DNA of 64,000 nucleotides from Pleurotus djamor (GCA_029747585.1 JAPEVF010000016.1:80896-144895), one strand, 5' to 3'; counted from the stretch's first letter, positions 21,174 to 32,137 are shown. Translations and numbers: made by a program. Notes: generated by a model not told the origin, from the letters alone.

Positions 21174-23228
21174 ATGAACAAGCAGACCGAGTTTATGCTG
21201 CCAGCGTTGGGCAGGAGTGCATTCCTTGGACAGCTTTACAACGTCCGAAAGGAACAATTTCTCAACACACAGCTCTTCGAACAGAACGACCTCGACAACG
21301 GATTCAGAGAGGAGCGCGTTGGAAGCACTTCCGTTAACTTTTCCGAAATCAAGACCCAATCCGATCGAGCCAGAGCTCTCAACATCGCAATCGAATTCTC
21401 CATATCCATCCTCTCTGGATTCGTAGACCTATCTGGCGCAGGTAGCTACGTCGATACAGCAAAGTCAAACGCTTGGTCGAACGAAGTTACCGCGAACTGC
21501 ACTGTGTTGAAGACAAACCGCCGACTGGACCTCGGGTACTGCGTCAACGACCATAAATTCCAATATGTGAACAGTCTCGGTGCCACCCACGTCGTCACTG
21601 CGATACGCTACGGCGGCACCTTGATGGCTAGCGTCATCCGCAAGGAGTCTACATCGGACTACCGCAAAGAGCTTCATGCTAGACTAGAAGCATCCCTCCT
21701 CAAAGGCTTCTGGCTGGCGTATGCCGAAGGAAACGCGTCGGTGGATACCACGGAAACAGGCCACGACTTCAATAGCAGTTGCATGTTTAAAGTCTTCGGA
21801 GATTGGGTACCCAAAAACGAGCAGTTACCTACTACGATAGGTGGCGTCCTCGACCTCATCAAACGATGGCCAGCTCTCATAGGCGATGGCGTCCCCTGCT
21901 TCATGACGCTCACGCCGATTTCGCAGTTCGTCGACACGACCCCGGTGACCCTCATGATTCGAGAGCTTGAGCAAGACAAGCTCATGATCATCTCACGCGC
22001 GTACGACGAACTCGTGCGACTGAGCGCAAGGCGGGAGCGGTTGATCTCGCTGGTCAAGCAGGATGTGGGGACTTATTGTCCGGGGTTCCTTGAAACGTGT
22101 AGGGAGAGGAAGAGACAGGTGGATGAATCAGTTGGGAGAGCCAGAGAAGAGCTGAAGACGTACCTGATCGCATTCCGAGATGGCGGGGCTAGCCAGCTAC
22201 AAGGCGTCGAAGAATTCTTGGCTGGGATTAAGAGAGATTTCACCGACGCCATGCGCATTTGCAAGGAGGATGAGGCTAGGCTCGATCTTCTCGCATCCGT
22301 CAGAGGGCAAACGACCTCGCTCGCTGTGCCACTCGTGACCCTCGAGCAGCTTCATGATCTTGTTACCAAGGTGTCCGACGGACCCATCGGGCTCGTCATC
22401 ATACCTCCCCTACCAAATATCAATAGTGTCACCAATACCTTTGGGTTGCTTGTTCAAGCACTCCGCGCTTGGCGATCTACAGAGGACGAGAGAATCAGGA
22501 CCAGCAGCGGCGCAACACAAAGAACCACGTTTATCGCGTACATGTCCGATCCGGAGCTTGACGACCATTTCCTCGATCTCGAGGGCAAAAAGGGTGTCCT
22601 AAGGCGAGGACTCAATCAAGCCAAAAGCACCGGAGAGTCTCGCTTCATGTATTACGGTCTTATCTCAGAGGTCACGATCATAAAGGAATACGATTGGCAC
22701 CTTCTCAACGAAGATGGCTGGAGCTTGATGTCGAGCCAAGTCGAGAATTACTCCTACATTGGATATGTCAAGTCCCAAATGCGACACGGACGTGGGATCG
22801 TCACGTACGCCGATGGTTCGACCTACACAGGAGATTGGTGTAAGGACATGAGACATGGAGGCGGAAAGCTCACTGCAGATGATGGTACGGCGACCGAGGG
22901 GATATTCATCGACAATGTCTACAGATCCGATGGTGTCTTGGTCGACTTGTCTATATTCTCGAAGGATGAGGTATTGCTCGAGGCCTACAAAGTCCCGTTG
23001 CGCAAGTACGACTCCACGACCTCGCATGTTCTGCGAATTGGTGGGATGTTGGACTGGAGAGACAAGGACGAGTTCACCCTCGAGGTGATCTCGAAGACAA
23101 ATGCCTTCCAGCCCTTGGTCTTTAATGTCAAGGGGCAGATGCTCAAGGCTGGGTCGGACGAGGGACAATACGCACAATCTTGGCCGCTAACGCAAGGAAC
23201 CCTACTTTTGAAGGCGAGGAGGATCTAG
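21174..23228 (+). CDS. SNTX-like MACPF-fold protein with C-terminal MORN repeats, copy 2
   Basis: Intronless, 684 residues, same architecture as the copy at 7867-9927. The MACPF-like part begins with MLPALGRSAFLGQLYN and contains SLGATHVVTAIRYGGTL and KVFGDWVP. The helical and thioredoxin-like middle follows. The MORN repeats (QMRHGRGIVTYADGSTYTGD, DMRHGGGKL) are at about residues 530-585, and the conserved VPLRKYDSTTSHVLRIGGML tail is present. It is clearly more diverged from copies 1 and 3 than they are from each other (for example VRKEQFLNTQ against GKTEQLLN). The start is the ATG aligned with the other copies; the frame extends a few non-ATG codons upstream. No signal peptide is evident. 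A cytolytic role is not demonstrated. Confidence 0.77.
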   Translation: MNKQTEFMLPALGRSAFLGQLYNVRKEQFLNTQLFEQNDLDNGFREERVGSTSVNFSEIKTQSDRARALNIAIEFSISILSGFVDLSGAGSYVDTAKSNAWSNEVTANCTVLKTNRRLDLGYCVNDHKFQYVNSLGATHVVTAIRYGGTLMASVIRKESTSDYRKELHARLEASLLKGFWLAYAEGNASVDTTETGHDFNSSCMFKVFGDWVPKNEQLPTTIGGVLDLIKRWPALIGDGVPCFMTLTPISQFVDTTPVTLMIRELEQDKLMIISRAYDELVRLSARRERLISLVKQDVGTYCPGFLETCRERKRQVDESVGRAREELKTYLIAFRDGGASQLQGVEEFLAGIKRDFTDAMRICKEDEARLDLLASVRGQTTSLAVPLVTLEQLHDLVTKVSDGPIGLVIIPPLPNINSVTNTFGLLVQALRAWRSTEDERIRTSSGATQRTTFIAYMSDPELDDHFLDLEGKKGVLRRGLNQAKSTGESRFMYYGLISEVTIIKEYDWHLLNEDGWSLMSSQVENYSYIGYVKSQMRHGRGIVTYADGSTYTGDWCKDMRHGGGKLTADDGTATEGIFIDNVYRSDGVLVDLSIFSKDEVLLEAYKVPLRKYDSTTSHVLRIGGMLDWRDKDEFTLEVISKTNAFQPLVFNVKGQMLKAGSDEGQYAQSWPLTQGTLLLKARRI

Positions 23229-23479
23229 TCAAATAGGTGCTTAGTCGAATCTAGTTGGTCATCGGATAGTCAGGCCAGCAATCAGAGAGGACATGTCGAC
23301 TGACCAAAGGTCTGAATTACATAAAAGGAAAGGATGTGATCTTTGTACAAAGGTATGCAAGCATGGACAACGAAGTATGTGAACTCCGCCTATGCAGATA
23401 GGCCATAGGGTAGACAAGATATCTCAGAGAATTAAGAAAATGAAAAGTGAACAACGAACAAAGAACCACATTATCGACA
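23229..23479. other. Spacer between convergent SNTX-like copy 2 and CCC1 genes
   Basis: 251 bp of A-rich 3' flanking sequence between two converging genes. Nothing further is recognised. Confidence 0.4.
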
Positions 23480-24623
23480 CTATCCCTCCAGGGCCTTGAC
23501 GATACCGAATGCTGCGCCAGCGGCTAGACCACCAACCATCAGAGTGCTAATGGCACCCCATACGTAGCCTTTGGCTCCCGCACCAGCCCCAGTTACGCGA
23601 GCCTTGATGGCTCCAAAGATGAGGAGGATCACCCCCGTGAATATGCAGGAGTAAATGAGAGCGATGTGGGCACGTGGAATGAAAAAGTATGGGAAGAGTG
23701 GAATAAGGCCGCCGATGAGATAACCCATGCCAATCGTAAAGGCGGATGTGTAAAGGCGTATGGTCGGTATGTCCTCTACAATGTGGTATGGATCAATACT
23801 GAGCCGAATACATTGAGGAAATACAATACGCACCAAGGCCAAGTCCGAATTTCAGTAAGAATGCGGTCAAACCAACATCTTCACTCCATTTCAAGCTAGC
23901 TTCTTCTTCGTCAGGGACACGAGTGTTTCCATTGAGAGTTCCACTCCGGTCGGTGTCCACAACCTCCACGTCTCTCAGACATTTGGCCACGGCACTGCAA
24001 GTTTTGTCATCGACGCCGACCGGTCCCAGGACATCTCGGACTTCACGCTCCATCTCGCCCTCACAACTGCGCAACACCCGGGCAGCGGTGTGGTGTTTAA
24101 GATACCGGTAATGATCCCGTTCGGCTTGAGAAGCAAGGAATCCTCCGATACCCATAGAGATAGCGCCAGCGATCAACTCGGCCACACCTCCAAGAATAAC
24201 CAGTCGAGATTCACCGAGAGACGATAAGCCAGCGGTAAGCGCGAACGGAACGGTCAGACCATCCGATAGTCCAATGATACTGAGGAAGACAACATGGTCA
24301 GTCTAAGCGAGACAGTCGGAGCAGCAATGAAGTTGGATTCCCATGGCCCGGAATTGACGCAAGAGAGATATAAAAAAAACGACTCACACATCACGGACGA
24401 CGTCTGGGTCGATAAGAGTTCTTTCATCATCATCTTTGAGTTCTTTGCAGCAAACGCCACCCGCCCTTGAATTTCGAGCACATTTAGATGGCAAAGGCGT
24501 CGGTTGCAGGGACGAGGCTTCATCTAAGGGCCAAACTGGCGGCTTCGTCTTAATCGTAGAATTTCGGCTAGGCAAAGGCACCGCCGTCGCTGTGGATTGA
24601 GCAGAAAGAGATTCTGACGCCAT
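23480..24623 (-). CDS. CCC1: CCC1/VIT1-family vacuolar iron/manganese transporter
   Basis: Vacuolar membrane transporter of the VIT1/CCC1 family, which moves Fe2+ or Mn2+ into the vacuole for storage and detoxification. Three exons: 24623-24388, 24279-23834 and 23775-23480 (325 residues). After a polar N-terminus, the signature IIGLSDGLTVPFALTAGLSS (first membrane span, with the metal-site Asp) is followed by the second span with ELIAGAISMGIGGFLASQAE, which carries conserved Glu and Met residues. A cytoplasmic Glu/His-rich helical segment then gives way to three hydrophobic spans, from IRLYTSAFTIGMGYLIGG to the C-terminus. The ATG at 24623 is chosen; an upstream in-frame ATG at 24737 would add 38 residues and cannot be excluded. 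A perfect inverted repeat lies upstream (24740-24759). Confidence 0.9.
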
Positions 24624-24739
24624 TTTTGTTCGAAGCGGGAAGGAGGGAAGGAAGGAAGATGGTGATGGTACGGAGGAAAGAGGTGCAAGTGGACGTAAGT
24701 AAGAACCGCCTTCGCAGCACGTGGTCCATGGCGTCATAG

Positions 24740-24759
24740 CTCCTAGGCTGGCCTAGGAG
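24740..24759. repeat. Inverted repeat upstream of CCC1
   Basis: CTCCTAGGC and GCCTAGGAG are separated by two bases. The near-perfect dyad sits about 120 bp upstream of the CCC1 start codon and could be a site for a dimeric regulator. Its function is inferred. Confidence 0.5.
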
Positions 24760-24924
24760 TCTGTCAGGAGGACGGCGTTAAATTTACTCTACATCGTTTC
24801 ACCAGGGGTCATTTTGGGAGAGAAAACGACGTAATTTCTTTTTTTTTTCCTTGAAGGGATTTATTTATCTCTAACGAGTCACTGGCTCTCAAGGAGGCTC
24901 TGTAGGTTTAGTCACCCTAGTCAA

Positions 24925-24940
24925 CTAGGGTTAACCCTAG
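24925..24940. repeat. 16-bp palindrome with telomere-like hexamers
   Basis: CTAGGGTTAACCCTAG is a perfect palindrome made of two head-to-head TTAGGG-like units, embedded in further CCCTAG/CTAGGG words (24915-24940). It is too short to call an interstitial telomere. Confidence 0.45.
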
Positions 24941-25410
24941 TATTGCATAGGCAATGCATAGGAGCACCTCCCTGGCTGTGGATGGACATGTCCTAGGCGC
25001 CTCATTTCATCCCGTCCATCCAAGGCTCAACCAGAGCGATTCGAGTACAAGGCTGCACCTCTCGCTTGAGAAAGAGCTCATCCAGACCGGAAGGTGGTTG
25101 GTCGGCGACTCGATCCTAAGCATGACCAGACTCCGACTCTAGAGCACCTTCGCCTTGGTAGTATAGCCAGAGCACATCATTGCGGCCATTTCCAGTACTT
25201 TGGATACGTTCATCTCGCATCCTTTCCAAAGCGTTTTCAGATAAGCTTCAATGAAAAGGGTTTGGCCGATGGGGAAAGAACTGAATGCTTCGGAGACAGG
25301 GAGGCATCGACACTGGTCTGTATGAGAACTCAGTAAATTGGATGATTCTGATCAGTCCGTTGTGGGACAAGCTCAAGCGGAGAATCAAGTGTGATGGGGT
25401 ACGACCTTGT

Positions 25411-25449
25411 GGTCCAAGATACGATGATGGCTGAGCTAGAGTTAGATAA
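25411..25449 (+). repeat. Upstream block shared with SNTX-like copy 1
   Basis: GGTCCAAGA (25411-25419) and TGAGCTAGAGTTAGATAA (25432-25449) recur in the same order and nearly the same spacing at 7599-7640, in front of the closest paralogue. Confidence 0.6.
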
Positions 25450-25681
25450 GTGGAAGAAGAGTCCATAGATTTCGTGATTGGGGGGCGAACAATGTCCGGT
25501 GCGGGGAAGGGAAAGAAGGGGTGAACAGCTCCAGGTTTAAGGATGTAACGTCGGTCCTCCTTCCTGGATCCGTTCACCGTTCGATAACGAAGTAACAAAC
25601 AGCCTAGTACGTGGAGCGCGGTCGACCACCTACTGCAACCAACTGACCCTCCTTCATTGCCTTCAGTTCTAAACCTACACG

Positions 25682-27741
25682 ATGAGCCGACAGTTCGAGT
25701 TCACCATGCCAGCGTTGGGAAGGCCAGCTTTCCTAGGCCAGCTCTACAACGGCAAAACCGAGCAGTTGCTCAACACCCAGCTCTTCAGCCGTGACGTCCT
25801 CACCGCTAATACGATCGAGGACAACATCTCTAACACCTCCCTTTCCTTTACCGATGTCAAGAACCAGACTGACCGTTCGAAATCACTCAAGATCACGGCA
25901 GAAATCTCGCTGTGCATCATNGGGGGGTATGATCAAGTTGTCTNGGGTCGGGGGAATATGTCGACGCAGGCAAGTCCAACGTCTCGTCACACGAAGTATC
26001 CGCGGTCTGCACCGTACAGAAGAAGAACAAGCGCCTCGACATCGGCCAGGTCGTCACCCAGCAGAAGTGGACGCAGGTTACTAACCTCGGTGCTACCCAC
26101 GTCATAACGGCCATTCGCCTAGGAGGCACCTTAGTCGCCAACATCGTCCAGAAAGACTCAAATTCAGAGAACGACAAGGTCATAAAGGGGAGCTTTTCAG
26201 CATCGTTCATGGAGGGGATGAAGTCCTCTTTCAGCGCTAGTGGATCGGCGAGCGTCGCCCTCACTGAGGACGAGAAAGACTTGAACAACAAGTGCGAGTT
26301 CAAGATATACGGTGATTGGTCGTCCGAACAGACGATCCCTACCACCATCGCAGAGGTCTTCAAGCTGATACAGGATTGGCCAAACCTAGTCGGCCAAGGC
26401 GTTCCTTGCACCCTCACCCTTACCCCGATCGCCCAGTTCGTCGACACCTCCCCAGAGGCGATGATGCTCTACGAACTCGAGCAGCACAAGATCACGAGCA
26501 TGGCGAAAGCCTACGACGACTTCTTTACCCTGAGTGGTAGACGCGCCCGTATTGTGGCACGTTTGGATAGCGGAGTGGGAGAATTCTGTCCAACGTTTTT
26601 GAAGGCTTGCCTGGAGAAGAAGATTCAGGTTGACCTAGCTCTCGGACAGGCACGAGAGGAACTCACAAAGTATCTCCTCGCGTACCGTGCAAACGGCCCA
26701 TTTGGGTTGGAGGGCGTTGAGACCTTCCTTGCGAGGATGAGAAGGGGGTTCACGGACGGTATCAACGCGTGCAAAGTCGACGATGCCAAGGTCGATCTCC
26801 TCAACTCGATCAATAATCTCGCCACGGCCCAAAAGGCACCCTTAGTGTCGCTCGGTCGACTTCGATCTTACATCACGGAGGTCGGTTCAGGAGCCATTGG
26901 GATAGTCATCGTTCCTCCAGCTCCCAACATCAACAGCGCGACCAACACTTTTAACCTTCTAGTCCAGAATATCCGGAAGTGGCGCGAAGAGGAGGATAAG
27001 AAGAACAAGAATGCAGATGGCTCCGCTCGTGTCACAAAGTTCACCGCGTTCTACGTCGATCCAGAGTACGAGACCGAGTTTATGTCCTTGGAGGGCAGTC
27101 GGGGTATTCTTCAAAAAGGTCTCGACCAAGCCAAGCTGACCCAGGAGTCGTCCTTTGTCCACTTCGGACTGATACCAGGCCAAAGCGTCCGTAAAGAATA
27201 CGATTGGTCCCTCCTTAACAATGAGGGATGGGGGTTTATTGCGAGCCAAGCGGAGAACTACTATTACGTCGGACAGGTCAAGGCTGGCCTTCGCCACGGG
27301 CGAGGAACTGTAACCTATGACGATGGATCGACGTACACAGGAGACTGGTGGAATGATATGAGGCACGGCGACGGAAAACTTTGCGATGCTGACGGGAACA
27401 TTGAGAACAACGGCGTCTTCATCGAAAACATTTATCGCTCTGACGGCATCATGATCAAGGTATCAGTGTACAAAAGAGACGAAGTCATGATTGGTGCTTA
27501 CAAGATACCCCTGCGTAAGTATGACTCGACCTCATCGCACATCCTACGCATCGGCGAGATGTTAGGTTGGCTCGACAAAGACGAGTTCCGTTTGGAACTG
27601 ATTTCGAAGACGGCCGCGTTCACAACGTTAGGCATGGATGTCAAAGGGAAGATCTTGCTGCCCGGAACGAGTCACGAGTTATATACGGCCAGTTGGCCAT
27701 TGAACCAGGGTTTGGCTGAAATAAAGGCCAGAATGAAGTGA
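25682..27741 (+). CDS. SNTX-like MACPF-fold protein with MORN repeats, copy 3 (frame disturbed by ambiguous bases)
   Basis: Closest paralogue of the gene at 7867-9927, intronless, with the same domain order: MACPF-like N-terminal part (MPALGRPAFLGQLYNGKTEQ at the start), helical and thioredoxin-like middle, MORN repeats (GLRHGRGTVTYDDGSTYTGD, DMRHGDGKL) and the VPLRKYDST-like tail (IPLRKYDSTSSHILRIGEML). The reading frame changes between about 25918 and 25980. Undetermined bases lie at 25921 and 25944 inside extra G runs, and the span 25682-27741 is not a multiple of three. The rest, on both sides, is intact and well conserved, so a base-calling problem is more likely than a true pseudogene, but the sequence cannot settle it. 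It converges on DUF4139 copy 3 with 225 bp between the stops. Confidence 0.72.
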
Positions 27742-27966
27742 TGGGTTCGATGGGTCGCCGTAGATATCACATTATCTCTGTAAGAACGAACCTCGCAGTC
27801 GATTACTTGATTCAATCTCGAAGACGGTCTCTACGAAGGCAAAGATCGGCTGGAAAGACGAAACGAATAAGCTGAATAAAGCAAGATCCTGGTTCAATGG
27901 CAGAGCGACGTTACAGTTGTAGACGAATAACCAGGTACACCTTGAAACGGGGTGCGCTTCCTGTCC
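27742..27966. other. Spacer between convergent SNTX-like copy 3 and DUF4139 copy 3
   Basis: 225 bp of 3' flanking DNA. No further feature is seen. Confidence 0.4.
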
Positions 27967-29983
27967 TTACGTAGATTCGTGGTTGACCACATGTATGTCA
28001 GCCGGCCAAGACTCCTCCCACTGCAAAGACACGTCAATCCTCCCTCTCGGAGGGATGGCGCATTCCCAACTCAGTCTTCCATCTTTCCCAAGTTCACTTG
28101 AATCATCGAGTCCCTCCCATTGTGCGGTGATCCCCTCAGCAATCTTCAAAGACCGGGAGAAGACTCTGGAGCCGCGCTGGACAGATGGAGCCAACGGTAG
28201 AGTAGGATTGATCAGCTTGACGGTAATTTGTGAATCTTCAGAAACGGGGATTCGATCAACGATTTTGATGTTGTCGATGGCGGTGGGCTTCGTGTTCATG
28301 AGGCTGATACGCTGGGAGAAGGTCTTTGTGTTCATCTTCTTATAAAACCCGGAGGCTGAAAGTTTTTGAGTGAACGGGTGGTAGGTCACACGTATAGCAG
28401 GGTCGAGACTAAGAAGGGAATCGTCAGGTTGAAGAGTTGAAGAAACTAGTGGTATAGGACTGACCCGAGAGGACAATCGAAGCTGTCCTGGGGACTAACC
28501 GCCGGTAACCTTGTTCTGGAGACGAAACTACCATCAACATATACGTTCCCTTCACCAGGAGCGAGCATATATTGTGAATCATTCTTCAACTGAGCCTGAG
28601 GAAGGTCCGGTGAGTGAATGTTGAAAGCGTGAGGATATACAAACCTTCAGATGGACCCGTGTATCAACACGAGGAACCACAATCCAAGAAAAAAAAAGCA
28701 TCCAGCTCCAGTTCAACGATGGTGAACGAGTGATTCTCCAGATCACTTGGAACACTGATGAGGCCGGGTACTGCATATGAAGTACTCAGGCCTCCGAAAT
28801 TGGATATCCCCACCTTGGCGTACGGCATCGCTGGCATTGACGATGGGTGTGCGGGCACGTTGATAACCATTGGAGGACGTTCAGGACTTCGAGAATAAGA
28901 CCGAGACCGAGAACGTGGGCTGCGCGATGAACGCGACGAAGGGGGGACCGTGACTATTGTCGGGCCCGCTGTCCTTGGTGGCCGGACCGACAGGCGACAA
29001 GAAGAGAGTGTCGGAAGTCCAACGCCAAAGGTAGGCGTAACAGTTTCAAGGGTCAATGATATATTATCCCAATTCTACATAGGTTCCATAATCAGTATGG
29101 TATCGGTAGAGAACTTCGAAAAAGCATGCCTCTCCCGTGTTCTGGCAGATTGAAGCTTTGTAGATCAATTTTACTGCCTTTTCTTTAGATTCCAAGTTGA
29201 CCCGAAGATCATATTGAGCGCTCCAATTGGCTTCAGCAACGCCTATACAAAGGATATTGAGTGACACGTCTTCATGGATAAGAACAATGGGCACCATATA
29301 TGAGAGAAATCTCAGCCTCGCCCTCATCATCGGCAAAAACGACAACAGACACGTTAATGCTGAGCTCGGGAACGCTGCATGAGAGCGATCTAAGGCGCGA
29401 CTCTTCAATGGCGATCTGGACACGAAGTCCGTCTAGTTCTTGTCGTACCAGGAGAAGACGCTCATCGATCTTTCTAGCTTCATCCTCATAGGTCTCCATA
29501 TACATGTGCAGCTTGGTGACTTCGACTTGACCTGGAGTTAAAGCATGGAAGAACTGTTCCAAGGATGAGGCCGCTGCTTCGCATCGAGCTACCTCTTGCT
29601 CGGCGCGTTTTGTCTTAAGGTATAGGTTTGACAACACCTCTGAAGTGTGTAGGACCGGCTCGCGTATCGCTGAAGCCACCGTCACGTCGTGGATGACAGC
29701 TGAACCGCGTCCTTCAACCCTGTCATTGCTATTGCGTCATTAACTATGCTTGCAGTTACAACATGAGAACCAACCTGAGAGAGCTACGCTCAAGGAACGT
29801 TGGCAGCCCAGATATCTTGACCCGATTTGATCCTGGCTTCAGCGATAGCTTGAAGACACGGGTGACTTCCGCGCGGCCAGGATAGAGACTGACGGCAGCG
29901 ATTCGACTAGAGGCCTGCGCGACCAAGTGGATATCATTTTGTTGGTATTCTGGAGGAGAGTCCACTGAGGATGATTCGGGCAT
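27967..29983 (-). CDS. DUF4140/DUF4139 domain protein, copy 3 (one-base frameshift in a homopolymer)
   Basis: Six exons at the same positions as in copy 2: 29983-29775, 29719-29295, 29242-29130, 29074-28645, 28595-28465 and 28408-27967. The DUF4140 lead (AAVSLYPGRAEVTRVF), coiled coil and DUF4139 blocks (LETVTPTFGVGLP, FGGLSTSYAVPG, VYVDGSFVSR, VTYHPFTQ) are all present. An Arg/Ser-rich stretch (SSRSPRSRSRSYSRS) interrupts the linker. Exon 4 shifts frame at a run of nine A (28689-28697). One base fewer would match the paralogues, and the summed exon length is one over a multiple of three. Intron 3 (29129-29075) begins with GC. It lies next to SNTX-like copy 3, repeating the family neighbourhood seen at 2.7-9.9 kb. 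Confidence 0.8.
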
Positions 29984-30247
29984 CGTCGTTTGTGTTCAAG
30001 ATTATGTAGCGGCCTTCATCGCCGCCCGTGATGGGAAAAACAAAGGAATCATGACTAGGTGATGACTGTCCAGCCGATTGTCGTAAGATCATGATGGATG
30101 TAAGTTAGGCGGCGGGCGCTTAGCCTGACATCCTTGACAAACCGCGAGTAATTATGTAGATAGATACATATCCAAGTATAAGCAAAGCGGTACAGCTATT
30201 CGATAGATCCAGTCCGACCATGAGCATTAGAAAAAAGTAGAAAATAA
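29984..30247. other. Spacer between DUF4139 copy 3 and F-box gene
   Basis: 264 bp holding the promoter of the DUF4139 gene and the 3' flank of the F-box gene. No distinct element was recognised. Confidence 0.35.
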
Positions 30248-32137
30248 TCATCGTCTTTCGCCTGGTATCCACTCGTACACCTTCGGTGGCCAATCCTCCA
30301 ACAGCTCCCAGTCTGAGTTGACACTCGAGTCGCGACTGTTACATTCCACCTTACTAATGTACCTCTTCAGATACATGAGGTCCGAAACCAGCTCCGGAGA
30401 ACGCGCCCATTGAGAGGATTGACGAGACAAAGCAGATATGACTTGGAGGAATACAATGGGTCTGCCTCTACGCATGCGTTCTTCGGCGAGAATGGAAAGA
30501 CGGAGGACCGAGCGCGAGGTATCTGCGTAAAGTCGGAGAGTTTGGAGTTCTGGACACAGTAACGGTATAGAACCAGGAGCACGGGGAGGTGGATTCGATG
30601 GCTCTTCATCTTCATCTTCGTCGCCAGTATCCGCAGTGAGTGCGGTTATTATTGGTTGCGAGGACCTCCGTGAGATCACCAGTGTCTTCAGCAGAGGAAA
30701 GGCGCCAAGGAAAGATTTCCACTGGGATGGTTCGGGTTCAGGGAACGTCTGGCACCCAATCCAGAGTTCCGTGACCGTGGCTAATGGGAACGTCGTCGGT
30801 GCCGCCAAAAGAACGCGTGTTGGGTGGAAAGAACCATCAATTTGAAGAGCAGAAGGTGTAAGTAACACGTTGTATAGCGTGTCATCACTTCCCCAACCAA
30901 GGTCTAGGGATCCAAGTTGGCGATCCGGGTTGTGTGTGATTCGGAGTTCGGTGATATTCATGGATGGGATAAGGGTTGGTGAGAAGGGGCATATTTGAGT
31001 AATTGCATCATCGACGCTGTGGCGCGTACCCCATATGAATAGTCGAATAGTGGGTGGTAGGGATACGCTTGAGAGGAACTCGGAAATATGCTGAGAAGAT
31101 AGCCAAGACCCCAGGCAAAGATTGCGAAGGTGGGGGAAATCCACGGGGGGCGACACCGTGGTTGAATCAAAGACAAAGGCAGGGCGTATGATTGCGAGAT
31201 CCTGGAGTAATGGACATCCACTCAAATTTGTCACGAACTGGGTCATAGTCAATGAGTGGGAATTATCCTGGTTGCTGAGGGTGAGGTGGGTGAGATTCTG
31301 AAAGAGGTTGGGGGACCATGTTGTAAATCCGTGTAGAGTAACTTTCTTCAGATTTGGTGTGATATTCGCGAACAGAGTCGTCATGGTTGGAGTTGGCTGA
31401 GCTGTGAAGTTCGGGAAACCAACTGATATGGTCAAAGCCTCGAGGAGCGGAGCAGGAGACTGCAGGAGTTCGCTTGTCGTCAGCGAAGAAGTGGCCACAT
31501 CGATTAAATGTAGCTCTTTAATCCGCTCCGCGTGAGGTTTAATATTCTCCATCATGCGGAGGTCGCGTGAATTGGGGGGTTGGTCGACCGCGATGCCTGT
31601 CCAAGGATACTGGATATATACCTTCAACGGTGCGGGTGCGGATCTGGATATGCACCGCAGAATCAAGGGCTCCTCTGCGTTGAAGATGACAGACCATAGG
31701 GTAGGCAAAGCAAGCGCCGTCTCCCTCCAACGCCGACATACCAGCGTCACGGGTTCGAGTGGGTAAGTGGTGTACTCTGCGTGAGTTGTTGGGCTCATTT
31801 GTTGAGGCAGGTATGAAGATGGGGTAGAGAGATCTTGCAGCCTTTGAAATATGCTGGTTAAGATTTCGGTAGGAAGGCGGTGAACGGGTGAATTCATGTT
31901 TCGAAATGAGCGGACCATGGAGAGCGCCGTCGACAATTTCTGCTCCAGGTCTTGAAGCTGAACGCAAACCCAGTCAGAAACACGCGATTCCGATGGACTT
32001 GATAGAGGCACTCACCTCCCCCGAGAGTTGCGAGCTTTCGTTCCTACAAGATGGTTACCAAACGCCGGACAAGGGAGTCATAACGTGCGTACTTACTCCT
32101 GGGCCAGCCGCCATAAGAGACCGCTTGCTAGCTCCAT
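30248..32137 (-). CDS. F-box domain protein
   Basis: Predicted substrate-recognition subunit of an SCF ubiquitin ligase. Three exons: 32137-32097 (41 nt), 32043-32016 (28 nt) and 31957-30248, giving 592 residues. A short coiled lead (NESSQLSGELQDLEQKLS) precedes the F-box core VHRLPTEILTSIFQRL (about residues 48-65) and the second F-box part VCRRWRETALALPTLW. This is the layout typical of the large basidiomycete F-box families. The remaining about 450 residues have a leucine-rich rhythm (LKKVTLHGF, LTHLTLSNQD, FPHLRNLCL, ELRITHN), suggesting a degenerate LRR-type substrate domain, with an acidic stretch (DTGDEDEDEEPS) near residue 475. The two small first exons were found from matching splice sites and an in-frame ATG. 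Confidence 0.85.

Larger units (their letters stand above)
24624..25681. other. Divergent intergenic region, CCC1 / SNTX-like copy 3
   Basis: 1.06 kb without a gene. It contains a 9-bp-arm inverted repeat (24740-24759), a T-rich tract (24839-24848), the palindrome CTAGGGTTAACCCTAG (24925-24940) followed by a short direct repeat TGCATAG...TGCATAG, and the block at 25411-25449 shared with the upstream region of SNTX-like copy 1. Confidence 0.5.

Noticed and set aside
24915..24945. Interstitial telomere repeat
   Set aside because: Only a few CCCTAG/CTAGGG words, arranged as a palindrome rather than a tandem array.
7867..27741. Reading the SNTX-like genes as secreted venom-type toxins
   Set aside because: No signal peptide in any copy, fusion to MORN repeats and a fungal context; homology to a toxin domain does not show toxicity.
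30248..30680. Several short + strand frames across the F-box gene
   Set aside because: They overlap a well-supported minus-strand gene and have no family motifs.
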